Part shown: positions 27,855 to 36,752 of the stretch, piece after piece
Numbering within the stretch: position 1 is the first letter of the stretch
Layout of the letters: each line of letters opens with the position of its first letter
From: Candidatus Zixiibacteriota bacterium
Lineage (GTDB): Bacteria > Desulfobacterota > Binatia > UBA9968
Assembly: GCA_035574315.1 (NCBI GenBank)
Contig: DATLYW010000048.1
Coordinates: 1-64,000 of the forward strand
Direction of reading: 5' to 3'
DNA: 64,000 nt
Notes under the pieces: generated by a model
Told to the model about the DNA's origin: nothing
Seen by the model: only the letters and a program-made list of their open reading frames with translations
The model's database searches: none
Position numbers and translations under genes: made by a program

Positions 27855-28616
27855 TCAACGGGAGTGCGATTGAGCCTCTCCCTTGAGCCGGGGGAGGGCT
27901 TCCGCCGCGGTACGGTTTCCTGAATTGAGTCGTAGCGCCTGCCCGTAGCTCTCGGCGGCTTTTTCGTTCATCCCCAGGGCGCGGTAGTTTTCGCCGCGAA
28001 GGGCGTGAACCTCGGCCAGCCAGAACGGCTCGCCGCTCAAGCGCGTTTCGGCGACGTCGAGGAAATTGAGCGATTCGTGGTAGCGGCCGAGCTGGTAATG
28101 CGCCTTGGCGAGAAAAAAGTAGCCGTAGGGATTGGTCGAATCGATGACGATCGTCCTCTCGAGACGAGCCAGCGCCCTGCCTGCGTCGCCGGCCTCGAGC
28201 AGCTTTCGCCCTTCTTCGGTCAGCCGCAGCGACGCGGCGCGCTGCGGCGGCGTCGCCGCAGTGATCTTGGCCAGCAGCGAGCTGTCGTCGGGCAGCGGCG
28301 GCGTCGAGGGCCCCGGCGTCGCGACCGGCGGCGCTGCGGGCTCCACCGAAGGCGCCTTCTTGGGAGGCTCGCCGGTCTTCAGATTCTGCTCGCGAATCCT
28401 GCTCTCCTGCGGCAGCGGCCTCCTCGCGATTTCCTGGGATTCCCTGGACGAAGGCGCCGGCGGAGGCGGGGTGCGCAGGCTCCCGCCCGGTGGAGGAAGC
28501 GGAGCGCGGTAGGCCGGACGCGGCGGCGCGCAGCCCAGGGCGACCGCGATCACCACCGCTGCCGCCGGCACCGGCTCGAGCGTTCTGGGTCCGAGCCAAA
28601 CCACAAAATCCCTCAC
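27855..28616 (-). CDS. TPR-containing lipoprotein coupled to PBP1b-type gene
   Basis: A 253-residue predicted lipoprotein not assignable to a named family. The start is GTG 28616, which overlaps the upstream penicillin-binding-protein stop as GTGA. The N-terminal hydrophobic run PVPAAAVVIAVALGC gives a lipobox with Cys29. A Pro/Ser-rich linker spans about 30-110, then about three tetratricopeptide-like repeats (GRKLLEAGDAGRALARLERTIVIDSTNPYGYFFLAKAHYQLGRYHESLNFLDVAE...ALRGENYRALGMNEKAAESYGQALRLN). The coupling suggests a role with the transglycosylase/transpeptidase, comparable in logic to Lpo activators, but that is inference. Confidence 0.78.
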   Translation of the reverse strand: MRDFVVWLGPRTLEPVPAAAVVIAVALGCAPPRPAYRAPLPPPGGSLRTPPPPAPSSRESQEIARRPLPQESRIREQNLKTGEPPKKAPSVEPAAPPVATPGPSTPPLPDDSSLLAKITAATPPQRAASLRLTEEGRKLLEAGDAGRALARLERTIVIDSTNPYGYFFLAKAHYQLGRYHESLNFLDVAETRLSGEPFWLAEVHALRGENYRALGMNEKAAESYGQALRLNSGNRTAAEALPRLKGEAQSHSR

Positions 28617-30931
28617 CACGCGTGCGATATCTGCAGCGAGTCCCCGGGGTGGAGCGGGCAGGTCGCTACCGGCTCCTCCCCCTCGAGAAACGCTTCCCGG
28701 ATCGTCGAGGGGCAGTTCGCAGTGGCGATCTGGCCGCTGATCGGATCGATGTCGACGAGCTTGACTCCCGGCGGCGGAACAAAATCCGTGACCGGCATTC
28801 CGGCGGTGGCGCGCTTCATGAACTCCGTCCAGATCGGCAGCGCCGCCTGGGCCCCTGAAAGTCCGAGCTTGCTCTGGTTGTCGAACCCGACCCAGACCAC
28901 GGCGAGCAGGTCGGGGGTGTAGCCGACGAACCAGGCGTCCTTGTAGTCGTTGGTGGTTCCCGTCTTGCCTGCGGCCGGCCGGTTGAACCCCCACCGACGC
29001 GCGAGCTCGCCGGTGCCGCGGTCGAGCACTCCCTTGAGAAGATGGTTCATGAGAAACGCGTGCTGCGGCGAGATGACCTTTTCCACGCGCACGTCGCGCT
29101 TTTCCAGGACCCGCCCCTCGGCGTCCATGACCTGCTTGACCGCCAGCGGCCGGGTGCGCACCCCGTTGTTGGCGAGGGTAGCAAACGCGACCGCCACCTC
29201 GAGCGGGCTCACCTCCGCGGCGCCCAGCGCCAGCGACGGCACCGAGGGAAGCGGGCTCTGGATTCCGAGCCGACGCGCCACGTCGCGGACACGCTGGATG
29301 CCGACGTCGCGCGCGATCCGCGCCGTGGCCGCGTTCAGCGATTTTTCCAGGCCGCGGCGGAACGTCACGGTGCCGAAGAATTCGTCGTTGTAGTTCCCTG
29401 GCTGCCACTCCTGGCCCTCGTAGCTCCAGGTGAAGGGCGCGTCCTCGACCTTGGTTACCGGCGTGAATCTCCGCCCCCCGTTGTCGCTCCCGTAGATCAA
29501 CGCCGCCAGGTAGACGAAAGGCTTGAAGATCGATCCGGGCTGGCGCTTCGCCTGCCACACCCGGTTGAACTGCGACTTCTGGTAGTTACGCCCGCCCACC
29601 ATCGCCTTGATCTCGCCGGTCTGGGGGCGGATCACGACCATCGCGCCTTCGAGATGGTCGTCTTCACCGCGGCGACGCAGGCTCGGATAGGTCTCCTCGA
29701 GCCGGCTCAGGCCTTCGGAGAGCGCCTTTTCCGCGAACCGCTGGAGCTGGAGGTCGAGGCTGGTAAAGATCCGCATTCCCTCCGCGGTGAGCGTCTCATT
29801 GGAATAGTTTTCGGCCAGCTCGCGGCGGAGGAAGTCGACGTAGAACGGAGCGTCGTTCGTGATCTTCACCAGTTCGCGCCGCGGCAGCCTCTCGCGCACG
29901 GCCGCCTCGTATTGCCGTCGCGTGATGATCTTGTCGTCGAGCATCTTGGCCAGCACGACATTGCGGCGCTTGGTGGCGACGTCGAGGCTCCGGTACGGCG
30001 ACAGCGCGTTGGGAGCGCGGATCAGGCCTGCGAGCAACGCCATCTCGCCGACGGTCAGGTCGGAAAGCGGCTTGGAAAAGTAGAACTGCGAGGCTTCCCA
30101 GACCCCGAAGATTCCCTGCGAGCCGCGCTGGCCCAGGTAGATCTCGTTCAAGTAGTTCTCGAGAATTTCGGCCTTCGAGTACTTCCGCTCCGCGATGAGC
30201 GCCATCAACGCTTCCTTGACCTTGCGCGACAGCGTGCGCTCGCTGCCGAGAAAAAAGTTTTTCATCAGCTGCTGCGTGAGCGTGCTCCCGCCCTGGACCA
30301 CCGCCCCGCTGCGTAAGTTGACCCACAGGGCGCGGAGAATGGAAACCGGATCGATGCCGTGGTGCTTGTAGAAACGCTCGTCCTCAACCGCGAGGATCGC
30401 CTTGACCAGGAGCGGCGGGACTTCGGAGAGCGATACGACGCGCCGCTCCTCCCAGATCCGGTCGTAAAGACCGGTGACCAGCTCAGGCTCCAGCTCGAGC
30501 GAGAACATCTCGTGATCGGCGGTGGCATTTTCGATGCGCGCCACCGTCCCTCCGTTCAGGAAGATACGAACGGGAAAGCCCCGGAAGGGCTCGGTCGGAT
30601 AGACGAAATCGTGCAGGTAGAGTTCCAGCACGCCTTTCGATTTCAGATAGCGATACTCTCCCTTACGGGTCGGCGTGCCTTGTGTCTCGCGGTAACCCAA
30701 CCGGCGCAGCTTTTCCCAGATCTCTTCCTGCCGCAAGTGCATGCCTACGTACAGCAGATAGGAATCGGAATAGATCTTGGAAGGAAAACGCCATTTCTGC
30801 CCTTCGAACTTGGCCTGGACGGTCTGTTCGAGGCGCTTGAGATACCAGCTTCCGAAGGCGATTCCGGCGCAGGTGACGACGAGCAGGCTCAGGAGGGCCG
30901 CGCTGACGAACCGCAGTTTGAATCTTTTCAA
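28613..30931 (-). CDS. Bifunctional penicillin-binding protein, PBP1b-like
   Basis: A class A PBP that polymerises and cross-links peptidoglycan. The 772 residues have one N-terminal membrane helix (about 8-30) and a UB2H-like region (EIWEKLRRLGYRETQ...KGEYRYL, 70-110), which favours PBP1b over PBP1a. The GT51 transglycosylase has catalytic Glu in EDERFY at about 184-189 and GGSTLTQQL. The transpeptidase has SIFK at 467-470, SLN near 531 and KTGT near 655. It is third in the DUF1844-htrA-PBP-TPR-tsaD-rsmA-mutM run and separated from htrA by a hairpin. Confidence 0.93.
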   Translation of the reverse strand: MKRFKLRFVSAALLSLLVVTCAGIAFGSWYLKRLEQTVQAKFEGQKWRFPSKIYSDSYLLYVGMHLRQEEIWEKLRRLGYRETQGTPTRKGEYRYLKSKGVLELYLHDFVYPTEPFRGFPVRIFLNGGTVARIENATADHEMFSLELEPELVTGLYDRIWEERRVVSLSEVPPLLVKAILAVEDERFYKHHGIDPVSILRALWVNLRSGAVVQGGSTLTQQLMKNFFLGSERTLSRKVKEALMALIAERKYSKAEILENYLNEIYLGQRGSQGIFGVWEASQFYFSKPLSDLTVGEMALLAGLIRAPNALSPYRSLDVATKRRNVVLAKMLDDKIITRRQYEAAVRERLPRRELVKITNDAPFYVDFLRRELAENYSNETLTAEGMRIFTSLDLQLQRFAEKALSEGLSRLEETYPSLRRRGEDDHLEGAMVVIRPQTGEIKAMVGGRNYQKSQFNRVWQAKRQPGSIFKPFVYLAALIYGSDNGGRRFTPVTKVEDAPFTWSYEGQEWQPGNYNDEFFGTVTFRRGLEKSLNAATARIARDVGIQRVRDVARRLGIQSPLPSVPSLALGAAEVSPLEVAVAFATLANNGVRTRPLAVKQVMDAEGRVLEKRDVRVEKVISPQHAFLMNHLLKGVLDRGTGELARRWGFNRPAAGKTGTTNDYKDAWFVGYTPDLLAVVWVGFDNQSKLGLSGAQAALPIWTEFMKRATAGMPVTDFVPPPGVKLVDIDPISGQIATANCPSTIREAFLEGEEPVATCPLHPGDSLQISHAW

Positions 30932-30979
30932 ACCCCAAACTCCGTGGAGTTCATTTTCTCACATCGGGCGCAGAAGACA

Positions 30980-31011
30980 ACGAAAACAGGCCGGCTGGAC
31001 GTTATCCAGCC
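30980..31011 (-). terminator. Hairpin between htrA and the PBP1b gene
   Basis: GGCTGGA (30993-30999) and TCCAGCC (31005-31011) form a perfect 7-bp stem with a five-base loop. On the minus strand it is followed after a short GC spacer by TGTTTTCGTTGT. It lies 28 bases past the htrA stop and may terminate or attenuate the transcript before the PBP gene. Confidence 0.45.
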
Positions 31012-31038
31012 CCCTGTCGAGTGCGCGGGTGCTGGAAA

Positions 31039-32523
31039 TCAGCGCTGCGGCTTGAGAGCCAGGAACAGGGTGCTCTCGCCGCGCCGGACCAGGAAGAGGA
31101 TCCCTTTTCCCTTGCGCGCGCCGGCGATCGCCTTCTTGTAGTCTTCGACGCTGCGTATGGGCTTGCGATCGATCTCGACAATCACGTCGCCGCGTCTGAG
31201 CCCGGCGTCGTCGGCCGCGCTGCCCGGCTCGACGGCGGTCACGACCACGCCGTCGGCTTTTTCCAGGCCCAGGCTCTCGGCGATCTGCGGCGTCACCCGC
31301 TGCACGGTGAGACCCAGCTCTCCCTTCTCCGCCGCCGAGGCGACCACCTCCTCGTCCTTCAGCTCGCCGATGGTGACGTTGAGCACCACCTCTTTCTTGT
31401 CGCGCAGGACCTTCATCCGGACCTTCTTGTCGACCGGAGTTCGCGCGACGATTATCGGCAGCTCGCCCGAATCCCTGATCTCGCGGCCGTCGAACTCGAT
31501 GATCACGTCTCCGACCTTCACGCCGGCCTTCTCCGCCGGACCGTCCTTGGAAACGTTGGCGACCAGGGCGCCACGCGCCTTTTCCAGCCCCAGGCTCTCC
31601 GCGATTTCCGGCGTCACCTTCTGGATCAAGACGCCGAGATAGCCGCGCGTCACCTTGCCCTTGCCGCGCAGCTGCGGCAGCAGCTCCTTCACCAGGTTGA
31701 TCGGAATGGCGAAGCCGATGCCGATGTTGGTCCCCGACCGGCTGAAGATCGCGGTGTTGATTCCGATCACCTCGCCGCGCCAGTTGATGAGCGGCCCTCC
31801 CGAGTTGCCGGGATTGATCGAAGCGTCGGTCTGTATGAAGTTGTCGTACGGCCCCTGCCCGATGTGGCGTCCCTTGGCGCTGACGATTCCGGACGTCACG
31901 GTGCTGTCGAGGCCGAAGGGGTTGCCGATCGCCATCACCCATTCGCCCACCTCAAGGCGGTCGGAGTCCCCCAGGCTGGCCACCGGGAGCTTGGTGTTGG
32001 CGTTGATCTTGATGATCGCGATGTCCGTCTTCGCGTCGCGGCCGATGACCTTCGCTTCGTACTCTTGCTCGTCCGCCAGCTTGACGACGATCTTCTGCGC
32101 GTTTTCGACGACGTGGTTGTTGGTCAGGATCGAGCCGTCGGCGTCGATGATGAAGCCGGAGCCCAGGCTTCTCTGCCGCTGAGGCCCGCGCGGAATCGGC
32201 CCGCCGAAGAACCGGCGCCAGAATTCGTTGAACGGGTCGTCTTCGCCGAACGGGCTGCCGAACTCCTGGCCCCGCCCTTCGCTCACTTGCATGGTCGAGA
32301 TGTTGACCACCACCGGGCGCAGCTTCTTCGAGAGCGCGACGAAATCGGGAAGCGGCGTTCCGCTACGGCTTTCCGCCGGAGCCGCTGCATCCCCGAGGTT
32401 CAGGGCTCGGCTCGGTACCATCCAATCGAAGCTGCCGCTGATGCCGAGGCCGACCAGCAGCGAGGTCACGGCGACAACGACCGCTGCTTTGGCGCTCACC
32501 TTGCCGTTCCAGATTCTGTCCAT
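31039..32523 (-). CDS. Do family periplasmic serine endoprotease (HtrA/DegP-like)
   Basis: An envelope quality-control protease and chaperone of 494 residues. The N-terminal signal/anchor segment is about 11-35. The trypsin-like domain has His137 (TNNHVV), Asp167 (KTDIAIIK) and Ser242 (GNSGGPL). Two C-terminal PDZ domains (about 270-370 and 385-490) each contain an AESLGLEKA segment, showing their internal duplication. It follows DUF1844 by 13 bases. Two PDZ domains fit DegP/DegQ rather than DegS. Confidence 0.95.
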   Translation of the reverse strand: MDRIWNGKVSAKAAVVVAVTSLLVGLGISGSFDWMVPSRALNLGDAAAPAESRSGTPLPDFVALSKKLRPVVVNISTMQVSEGRGQEFGSPFGEDDPFNEFWRRFFGGPIPRGPQRQRSLGSGFIIDADGSILTNNHVVENAQKIVVKLADEQEYEAKVIGRDAKTDIAIIKINANTKLPVASLGDSDRLEVGEWVMAIGNPFGLDSTVTSGIVSAKGRHIGQGPYDNFIQTDASINPGNSGGPLINWRGEVIGINTAIFSRSGTNIGIGFAIPINLVKELLPQLRGKGKVTRGYLGVLIQKVTPEIAESLGLEKARGALVANVSKDGPAEKAGVKVGDVIIEFDGREIRDSGELPIIVARTPVDKKVRMKVLRDKKEVVLNVTIGELKDEEVVASAAEKGELGLTVQRVTPQIAESLGLEKADGVVVTAVEPGSAADDAGLRRGDVIVEIDRKPIRSVEDYKKAIAGARKGKGILFLVRRGESTLFLALKPQR

Positions 32524-32536
32524 TCCCTTTAGGCTC

Positions 32537-32968
32537 CTATTTTCTCTTGACCGCCTCCACGTACTTCATCCGGAGGTCGTAAAGGACGTCCTCGAGCAGC
32601 CGTTCCTCTCCATCGCTCAGATTTCCCCGCGTCTTGTCGCGCAGCATGCCGAGAATGTCGATCATCTGCTTGGCCATGGAAATGTCCGTCTCGACCTTTC
32701 CGTCGAGCGGATTGGGGATCTCCCCCAGATGCATGAGGGCTTGAGTACTCAGGCTGATGACGAAAGCGGAGAAGTTGATTTCTGCAAACGGCTCGCCCCG
32801 CGGCTGTGCGGGACGGCCGGTGCCCGACTTACTCTCGGCGGTTTCCGAGGCCGAAGAGCTGTCCGTGTCTCCCGTACCTTCGCGAGGCTCTCCGGTCTCG
32901 GAAAACCGCCGCCGGTCCTGAACGACGAACCCGCGACCCTCTCGTTTTTCTCCCCCTTCCGCCATCAC
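32537..32968 (-). CDS. DUF1844 domain protein
   Basis: A 143-residue protein whose C-terminal 80 residues match DUF1844 (INFSAFVISLSTQALMHLGEIPNPLDGKVETDISMAKQMIDILGMLRDKTRGNLSDGEERLLEDVLYDLRMKYVEAVK). The N-terminal 55 residues are Arg/Ser/Glu-rich and probably disordered. DUF1844 proteins are common in Deltaproteobacteria, Planctomycetes and Verrucomicrobia, with no established function. It is first in the htrA/PBP1b gene run and starts 16 bases downstream of the terminator closing the previous transcript. Confidence 0.9.
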   Translation of the reverse strand: MMAEGGEKREGRGFVVQDRRRFSETGEPREGTGDTDSSSASETAESKSGTGRPAQPRGEPFAEINFSAFVISLSTQALMHLGEIPNPLDGKVETDISMAKQMIDILGMLRDKTRGNLSDGEERLLEDVLYDLRMKYVEAVKRK

Positions 32969-32983
32969 TGTTTCCCTAGAGAG

Positions 32984-33027
32984 AAAAAAAGCCCGGAAAC
33001 GTGCTCCGCGTGCGCGGGTTTCCAGGC
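32984..33027 (-). terminator. Rho-independent terminator after the GT9 gene
   Basis: A 10-bp stem with one mismatch (32991-33000 paired with 33018-33027) is followed on the minus strand by a run of seven T (32984-32990). It lies 39 bases past the glycosyltransferase stop and just before DUF1844. Confidence 0.7.
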
Positions 33028-33065
33028 GGTGTTCGGCTCGATCTGCAAAAAATCAGACCCTGGAG

Positions 33066-34175
33066 TCAAACCGTGCGGCGTCTCTCCTCTCGCGGTTCCC
33101 TTTCCAGCGACCGCGGCGCTTCGGATTCAACTCTAATGCGCCACCCCCCCCTTGTCAAGGTAGCCATTTCAAGCAACTTTTCGAGCTTCTCGATGACCTC
33201 GCCGGGTTGCAGCGCCGTCAGACACTCCCGCTGAGCACAGCTCTTCATCGCCGCGCGGGAGCACGGTGAGCAGTCTACCCCCCGGGAGACGATCGTGACG
33301 CGCACGCCTCGCGGCGCCCATCGCCCGGGGCTCGATGGCCCGAAGAGGGCCACGGTCTCGACACCGGCCGCCGCGGCCAGGTGGGTCACCCCGCTGTCGT
33401 TGCCGACGTAGAGGTCGCAGCGGCTGAGCAGCGCGGCAAGCTGCTTGAGATCCAGACCGCGAACCGGCAGCATCGCGCCGTCGAGCTCGCGCGCAAGCCC
33501 CCGCTCCTCTTCCGCCGGACCGAAGACGACGAGTGCCCTGCCACCCGTTCGCCGCCTCCACCAGCGCCCGACGGCTCGGAAAAATTCGGCGGGCCAGTTT
33601 TTCTCTGCCGCGCCGCTTCCGGGAGCGAGCGCCAGCAGCGGGAGACCGCGGCACCCGTGCCGCTCGAGGAAGGAGTCGCTCCACTCTATGGCCGCCGCGC
33701 TCAGACGGATCCGCGGCCGCGCCCGCGGATCGGGCGGCGCGCCGCAACACGCCAGGTAGTGATCGATCTGATGCGTCCGGCCGCAAGCGGGCTCCGGCGG
33801 AAACACGCCCGTCCCGCGGGCGGCGCGCGCCAGCTCGGCGGCGAAGCCAGGCGCGTGAAAGCCCAGCCAAGAGTAAACCGCGGCGTATTCCTCGAAGAAC
33901 CGCCGGACGGCCGGTTCTTCCGCGGCTCCGGGCGCGAACAGGCGCCGGACCTCGTAACGCTCGAGCGAACCTGTGTGAACCTCCGGCGGCGCGAGCGCGG
34001 CGAGATCGCTTCGCGCCAGGAGCAGGTCGACCGCCGATCTCCCGGCCAGCCATTCGAGGGCCGGAAGAAAGCAAAGGAAGTCACCGAGCGCTCCCGGAAA
34101 CAGGACCAGCGATCGATCGCGTGCCGGTGTCACGGCTCCTGCACCCTCCCGGGCCGCATCGCGGCGCCGTTTCAT
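33066..34175 (-). CDS. Glycosyltransferase family 9 (heptosyltransferase-like)
   Basis: A 369-residue GT-B enzyme resembling ADP-heptose:LPS heptosyltransferases, which build the inner core of lipopolysaccharide. Typical blocks are SLVLFPGALGDFLCFLPALEWL near the N-terminus, LALAPGSGAAEKNWPAEFF in the middle and YVGNDSGVTHLAAAAGVETVALFGPSSPGRWAP near residue 290, followed by CSPC and CAQRECL. ATG 34175 has GGAG six bases upstream; an ATG two codons earlier abuts that site and is less likely. The acceptor sugar is uncertain. It diverges from cysK, with 75 bases between starts. Confidence 0.87.
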   Translation of the reverse strand: MKRRRDAAREGAGAVTPARDRSLVLFPGALGDFLCFLPALEWLAGRSAVDLLLARSDLAALAPPEVHTGSLERYEVRRLFAPGAAEEPAVRRFFEEYAAVYSWLGFHAPGFAAELARAARGTGVFPPEPACGRTHQIDHYLACCGAPPDPRARPRIRLSAAAIEWSDSFLERHGCRGLPLLALAPGSGAAEKNWPAEFFRAVGRWWRRRTGGRALVVFGPAEEERGLARELDGAMLPVRGLDLKQLAALLSRCDLYVGNDSGVTHLAAAAGVETVALFGPSSPGRWAPRGVRVTIVSRGVDCSPCSRAAMKSCAQRECLTALQPGEVIEKLEKLLEMATLTRGGWRIRVESEAPRSLEREPREERRRTV

Positions 34176-34250
34176 TGACATCTCCAGCTCGACAATATAG
34201 CATGTCTTCCGATTCGCATCCGCTTTCTCCTCGGAAAGACGAAGAAAAAA

Positions 34251-35204
34251 GTGGCTGGCTCCAACGGTACCCGCTCCGTTCTCGATCTCATCGGTTCGAC
34301 CCCCGTCGTCAGGCTGCGGTCGCTTCCCGGCCCCAACGATGCCGAAGTGTGGGCCAAGCTCGAGTATTTCAATCCGGGCGGCTCGGTCAAAGACCGTATC
34401 TGCCTGAACATGATCGAGACCGCGGAGCGTCAGGGCAAGCTGAAGCCCGGGGCAACGATCATCGAGCCGACCAGCGGCAACACCGGCATCGGGCTTGCGC
34501 TGGTGGCGGCGGTCAAAGGATACCGCTTGATCCTGACGATGCCCGACACGATGAGCGAGGAGCGCCGCAGCCTGCTCGCCGCCTACGGCGCCCGGCTGGT
34601 GCTGACTCCGGACACCAAAGGAATGGGCGGCGCGATTCACAAGGCCGAAGAGCTGCTCCAGGAGCACAGCGACTATTTCATGCCCCAGCAATTCAACAAC
34701 CCGGCCAATCCGGAGATGCACCGTCGCACCACGGCGGTCGAGCTGCTCAGGCAGTTCAAGCGCATCGACGCCTTTGTGGCCGGGGTCGGCACCGGCGGAA
34801 CCATCACCGGTGTCGGCGAAGTGCTGAAGGAGAAAATGAAGGACGTCCGGATCTGCGCCGTCGAGCCGGCCGCGTCCCCGGTCATCTCGGGCGGTGAGCC
34901 CGGCTATCACAAAATCCAGGGCATCGGCGCCGGCTTCATCCCGGCGGTCCTGAATCGCCAGATCCTCGACGAGGTGATCACGGTGACCGACGCGGACGCC
35001 GCCGCTTATTCGCGCCGGCTGGCGGCCGAGGAAGGGCTGTTGGTGGGAATCTCCTCGGGCGCCGCGTGCTGCGCCGCTCTGAAGGTCGCCCGGACGCTCG
35101 GGAAAGGCCACGTGGTGGTGACGATCTTCGCCGACAAGGGCGAGCATTACCTGAGCACCGACCTCTTCGGAGAGCGCCGATGGACGCAAAGTACGAACGG
35201 CTGA
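34251..35204 (+). CDS. cysK: Cysteine synthase (O-acetylserine sulfhydrylase)
   Basis: A PLP enzyme making cysteine from O-acetylserine and sulfide. The 317 residues contain the PLP-lysine motif [10 protein letters not shown], the substrate loop [23 protein letters not shown] and the phosphate-binding [15 protein letters not shown]. The C-terminal GISSGAA supplies the pyridine-N serine. The start is GTG 34251 with only a weak ribosome site. It overlaps larE by 25 bases, linking cysteine supply to a sulfur-transfer enzyme. Confidence 0.94.
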   Translation: MAGSNGTRSVLDLIGSTPVVRLRSLPGPNDAEVWAKLEYFNPGGSVKDRICLNMIETAERQGKLKPGATIIEPTSGNTGIGLALVAAVKGYRLILTMPDTMSEERRSLLAAYGARLVLTPDTKGMGGAIHKAEELLQEHSDYFMPQQFNNPANPEMHRRTTAVELLRQFKRIDAFVAGVGTGGTITGVGEVLKEKMKDVRICAVEPAASPVISGGEPGYHKIQGIGAGFIPAVLNRQILDEVITVTDADAAAYSRRLAAEEGLLVGISSGAACCAALKVARTLGKGHVVVTIFADKGEHYLSTDLFGERRWTQSTNG

Positions 35205-35992
35205 GCGCCATTCTCGAAGCGACGGGCGGCGCGCTCGTCGCTTTCTCCGGCGGGGTCGACTCCACCTTCCTGCTGAAGGCTGCGTACCGGGCGCTGGGAG
35301 AACGGGCCGTCGCCCTCACAGCCGCTTCACCCGCCGTTCCCCCGGGCGAGCTGGAGGCTGCAAGCGCCTTTGCCGCCGCTCTGGGCTGCCGCCACGTCGT
35401 GGTGGAATCGCACGAGCTCGGTAATCCGGATTACGCGAAGAATCCCTCCAACCGCTGTTTTTTCTGCAAGGACGAGCTCTATCGGCTCTGCCGCGCGGAG
35501 GCGGAGCGGCTCGGTCTCGGCGTTGTGATCGACGGCACCAATCTCGACGACCTCAAGGACCACCGGCCGGGGCTGCAGGCGGCGCATCAGTGGAGGGTGC
35601 GCCATCCGCTCGTGGAGGCGGCGATGACCAAGGAGGACATCCGGCGCTATAGCCGTGCGCTCGGGCTCCCGACGTGGGACAAGCCTTCGAGCCCCTGCCT
35701 GTCATCGCGGTTCCCCTACGGCACGGAGATCAATCTCGAGCGGCTGCGAAGGGTGGCGGCCTGCGAGCTGTTCCTGAAAGAGCTCCGCTTCCGCGAATTC
35801 CGCGTCCGCTACCACGGGGATCTCGCGCGAATCGAGGTGGCCCAGGACGAGATCGAGCGGCTGTTCGAGAAGCGCACGCGCGACGCCGTCGTCGAGCGAT
35901 TCAAGGCGCTGGGGTTCAAGTACGTGAGCCTCGACCTCCAGGGCTATCGCTCCGGGAGCCTGAACGAGGTTCTGAGCCGTCCCACGCCTTAG
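35180..35992 (+). CDS. larE: ATP-dependent sacrificial sulfur transferase LarE
   Basis: A 270-residue PP-loop protein. In lactate racemase maturation, LarE adenylates the LarB product and donates sulfur from its own cysteine to make the nickel-pincer cofactor. The PP-loop SGGVDST is at 23-29, and the sulfur-donor Cys173 lies in PCLSSR, equivalent to Lactobacillus LarE Cys176. [10 protein letters not shown] (about 91-100) is also typical. No larB, larC or larA is nearby, as is common for stand-alone larE genes, so the target is open. The last 77 bases overlap ispD antisense. Confidence 0.92.
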   Translation: MDAKYERLSAILEATGGALVAFSGGVDSTFLLKAAYRALGERAVALTAASPAVPPGELEAASAFAAALGCRHVVVESHELGNPDYAKNPSNRCFFCKDELYRLCRAEAERLGLGVVIDGTNLDDLKDHRPGLQAAHQWRVRHPLVEAAMTKEDIRRYSRALGLPTWDKPSSPCLSSRFPYGTEINLERLRRVAACELFLKELRFREFRVRYHGDLARIEVAQDEIERLFEKRTRDAVVERFKALGFKYVSLDLQGYRSGSLNEVLSRPTP

Positions 35993-36680
35993 GGCCAGGC
36001 CCGAGAAGAGCCTCGGCCACCGCCAGATCTTCGGGAAGCGTGATTTTGATATTCGACCGGTCGCCTTCAATGACGACCACGGGTTCTCCCATCCGTTCTA
36101 CCAGTACCGCGTCGTCGGTTCCCTGAAAGTCCTCGCTTAGGGCACGTCGGTGCCCCTCGAGGATCAGGCTGTACCGAAAAGCCTGCGGCGTCTGAACCTC
36201 CCGGAGCGCGTCGCGCTCCAGCGTCGACTGCACGCGGCCGTCCGGCGTCACGACCTTGATGGTGTCCCGGGCGGGAACCCCGGGAACGGCGGCGCCGTGG
36301 CGGTACGCCGCTTCGGCGCAGGCGTCGACCAGCGCCGGCGGGACCAGCGGCCGCGCGCCGTCGTGGATCAGGACGATGTCGCGGTCCGGGGGGATCCGTT
36401 CGAGGCCGCGCCGCACCGATTCCTGGCGTGTGCTGCCGCCTTCGGCCAGTGTCCAGCTCCGGCCCCCGATCGCTGGATCGGCCTGGAGCAACGCCCGGCA
36501 ACGCTCGATCCGCCCGGGAGCCACGACGACGACCACATCGGCGACGGTTCTCGCCGCGAAGATGCGGTCCAGCGTCCGCAGGAGAATCGGACGACCCGCC
36601 AGCAGCACGTAGGGCTTCGGCTCGCCGCAGCGCATGCGGCGGCCTTCGCCGGCGGCGACTACGATCGCGCTGGCGCGCAC
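35916..36680 (-). CDS. ispD: 2-C-methyl-D-erythritol 4-phosphate cytidylyltransferase
   Basis: The third enzyme of the MEP isoprenoid pathway, joining CTP and MEP. The 254 residues start RASAIVVAAGEGRRM with the nucleotidyl loop, then KPYVLLAGRPIL, GGSTRQESVRRGL, VLIHDGARPLV and DTIK, and QTPQAF. The frame allows a TTG at 36698, but that lies inside the carD terminator tail. GTG 36680, preceded by GGGGA at good spacing, is preferred. A Gly/Ser/Arg-rich tail reaches into the convergent larE gene. Confidence 0.93.
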   Translation of the reverse strand: MRASAIVVAAGEGRRMRCGEPKPYVLLAGRPILLRTLDRIFAARTVADVVVVVAPGRIERCRALLQADPAIGGRSWTLAEGGSTRQESVRRGLERIPPDRDIVLIHDGARPLVPPALVDACAEAAYRHGAAVPGVPARDTIKVVTPDGRVQSTLERDALREVQTPQAFRYSLILEGHRRALSEDFQGTDDAVLVERMGEPVVVIEGDRSNIKITLPEDLAVAEALLGPGPKAWDGSEPRSGSRSDSPGGRGSRT

Positions 36681-36690
36681 GGTGGTCCCC

Positions 36691-36726
36691 AGAAACAAAA
36701 GAGCCGAGAGTGCAGGCTCTCGGCTC
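36691..36726 (-). terminator. Rho-independent terminator after carD
   Basis: A perfect 10-bp stem, GAGCCGAGAG (36701-36710) and CTCTCGGCTC (36717-36726), has a six-base loop. On the minus strand it is followed directly by TTTTGTTTCT. It lies between the carD stop and ispD, whose start codon is just past the tail. Confidence 0.85.
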
Positions 36727-36752
36727 GAAAAAACAGCATGGCGGCAAGAAGG

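Noticed and set aside
36681-36698. TTG start for ispD at 36698
   Set aside because: It lies in the T-tract of the carD terminator; GTG 36680 has a proper ribosome site and yields the family N-terminus.
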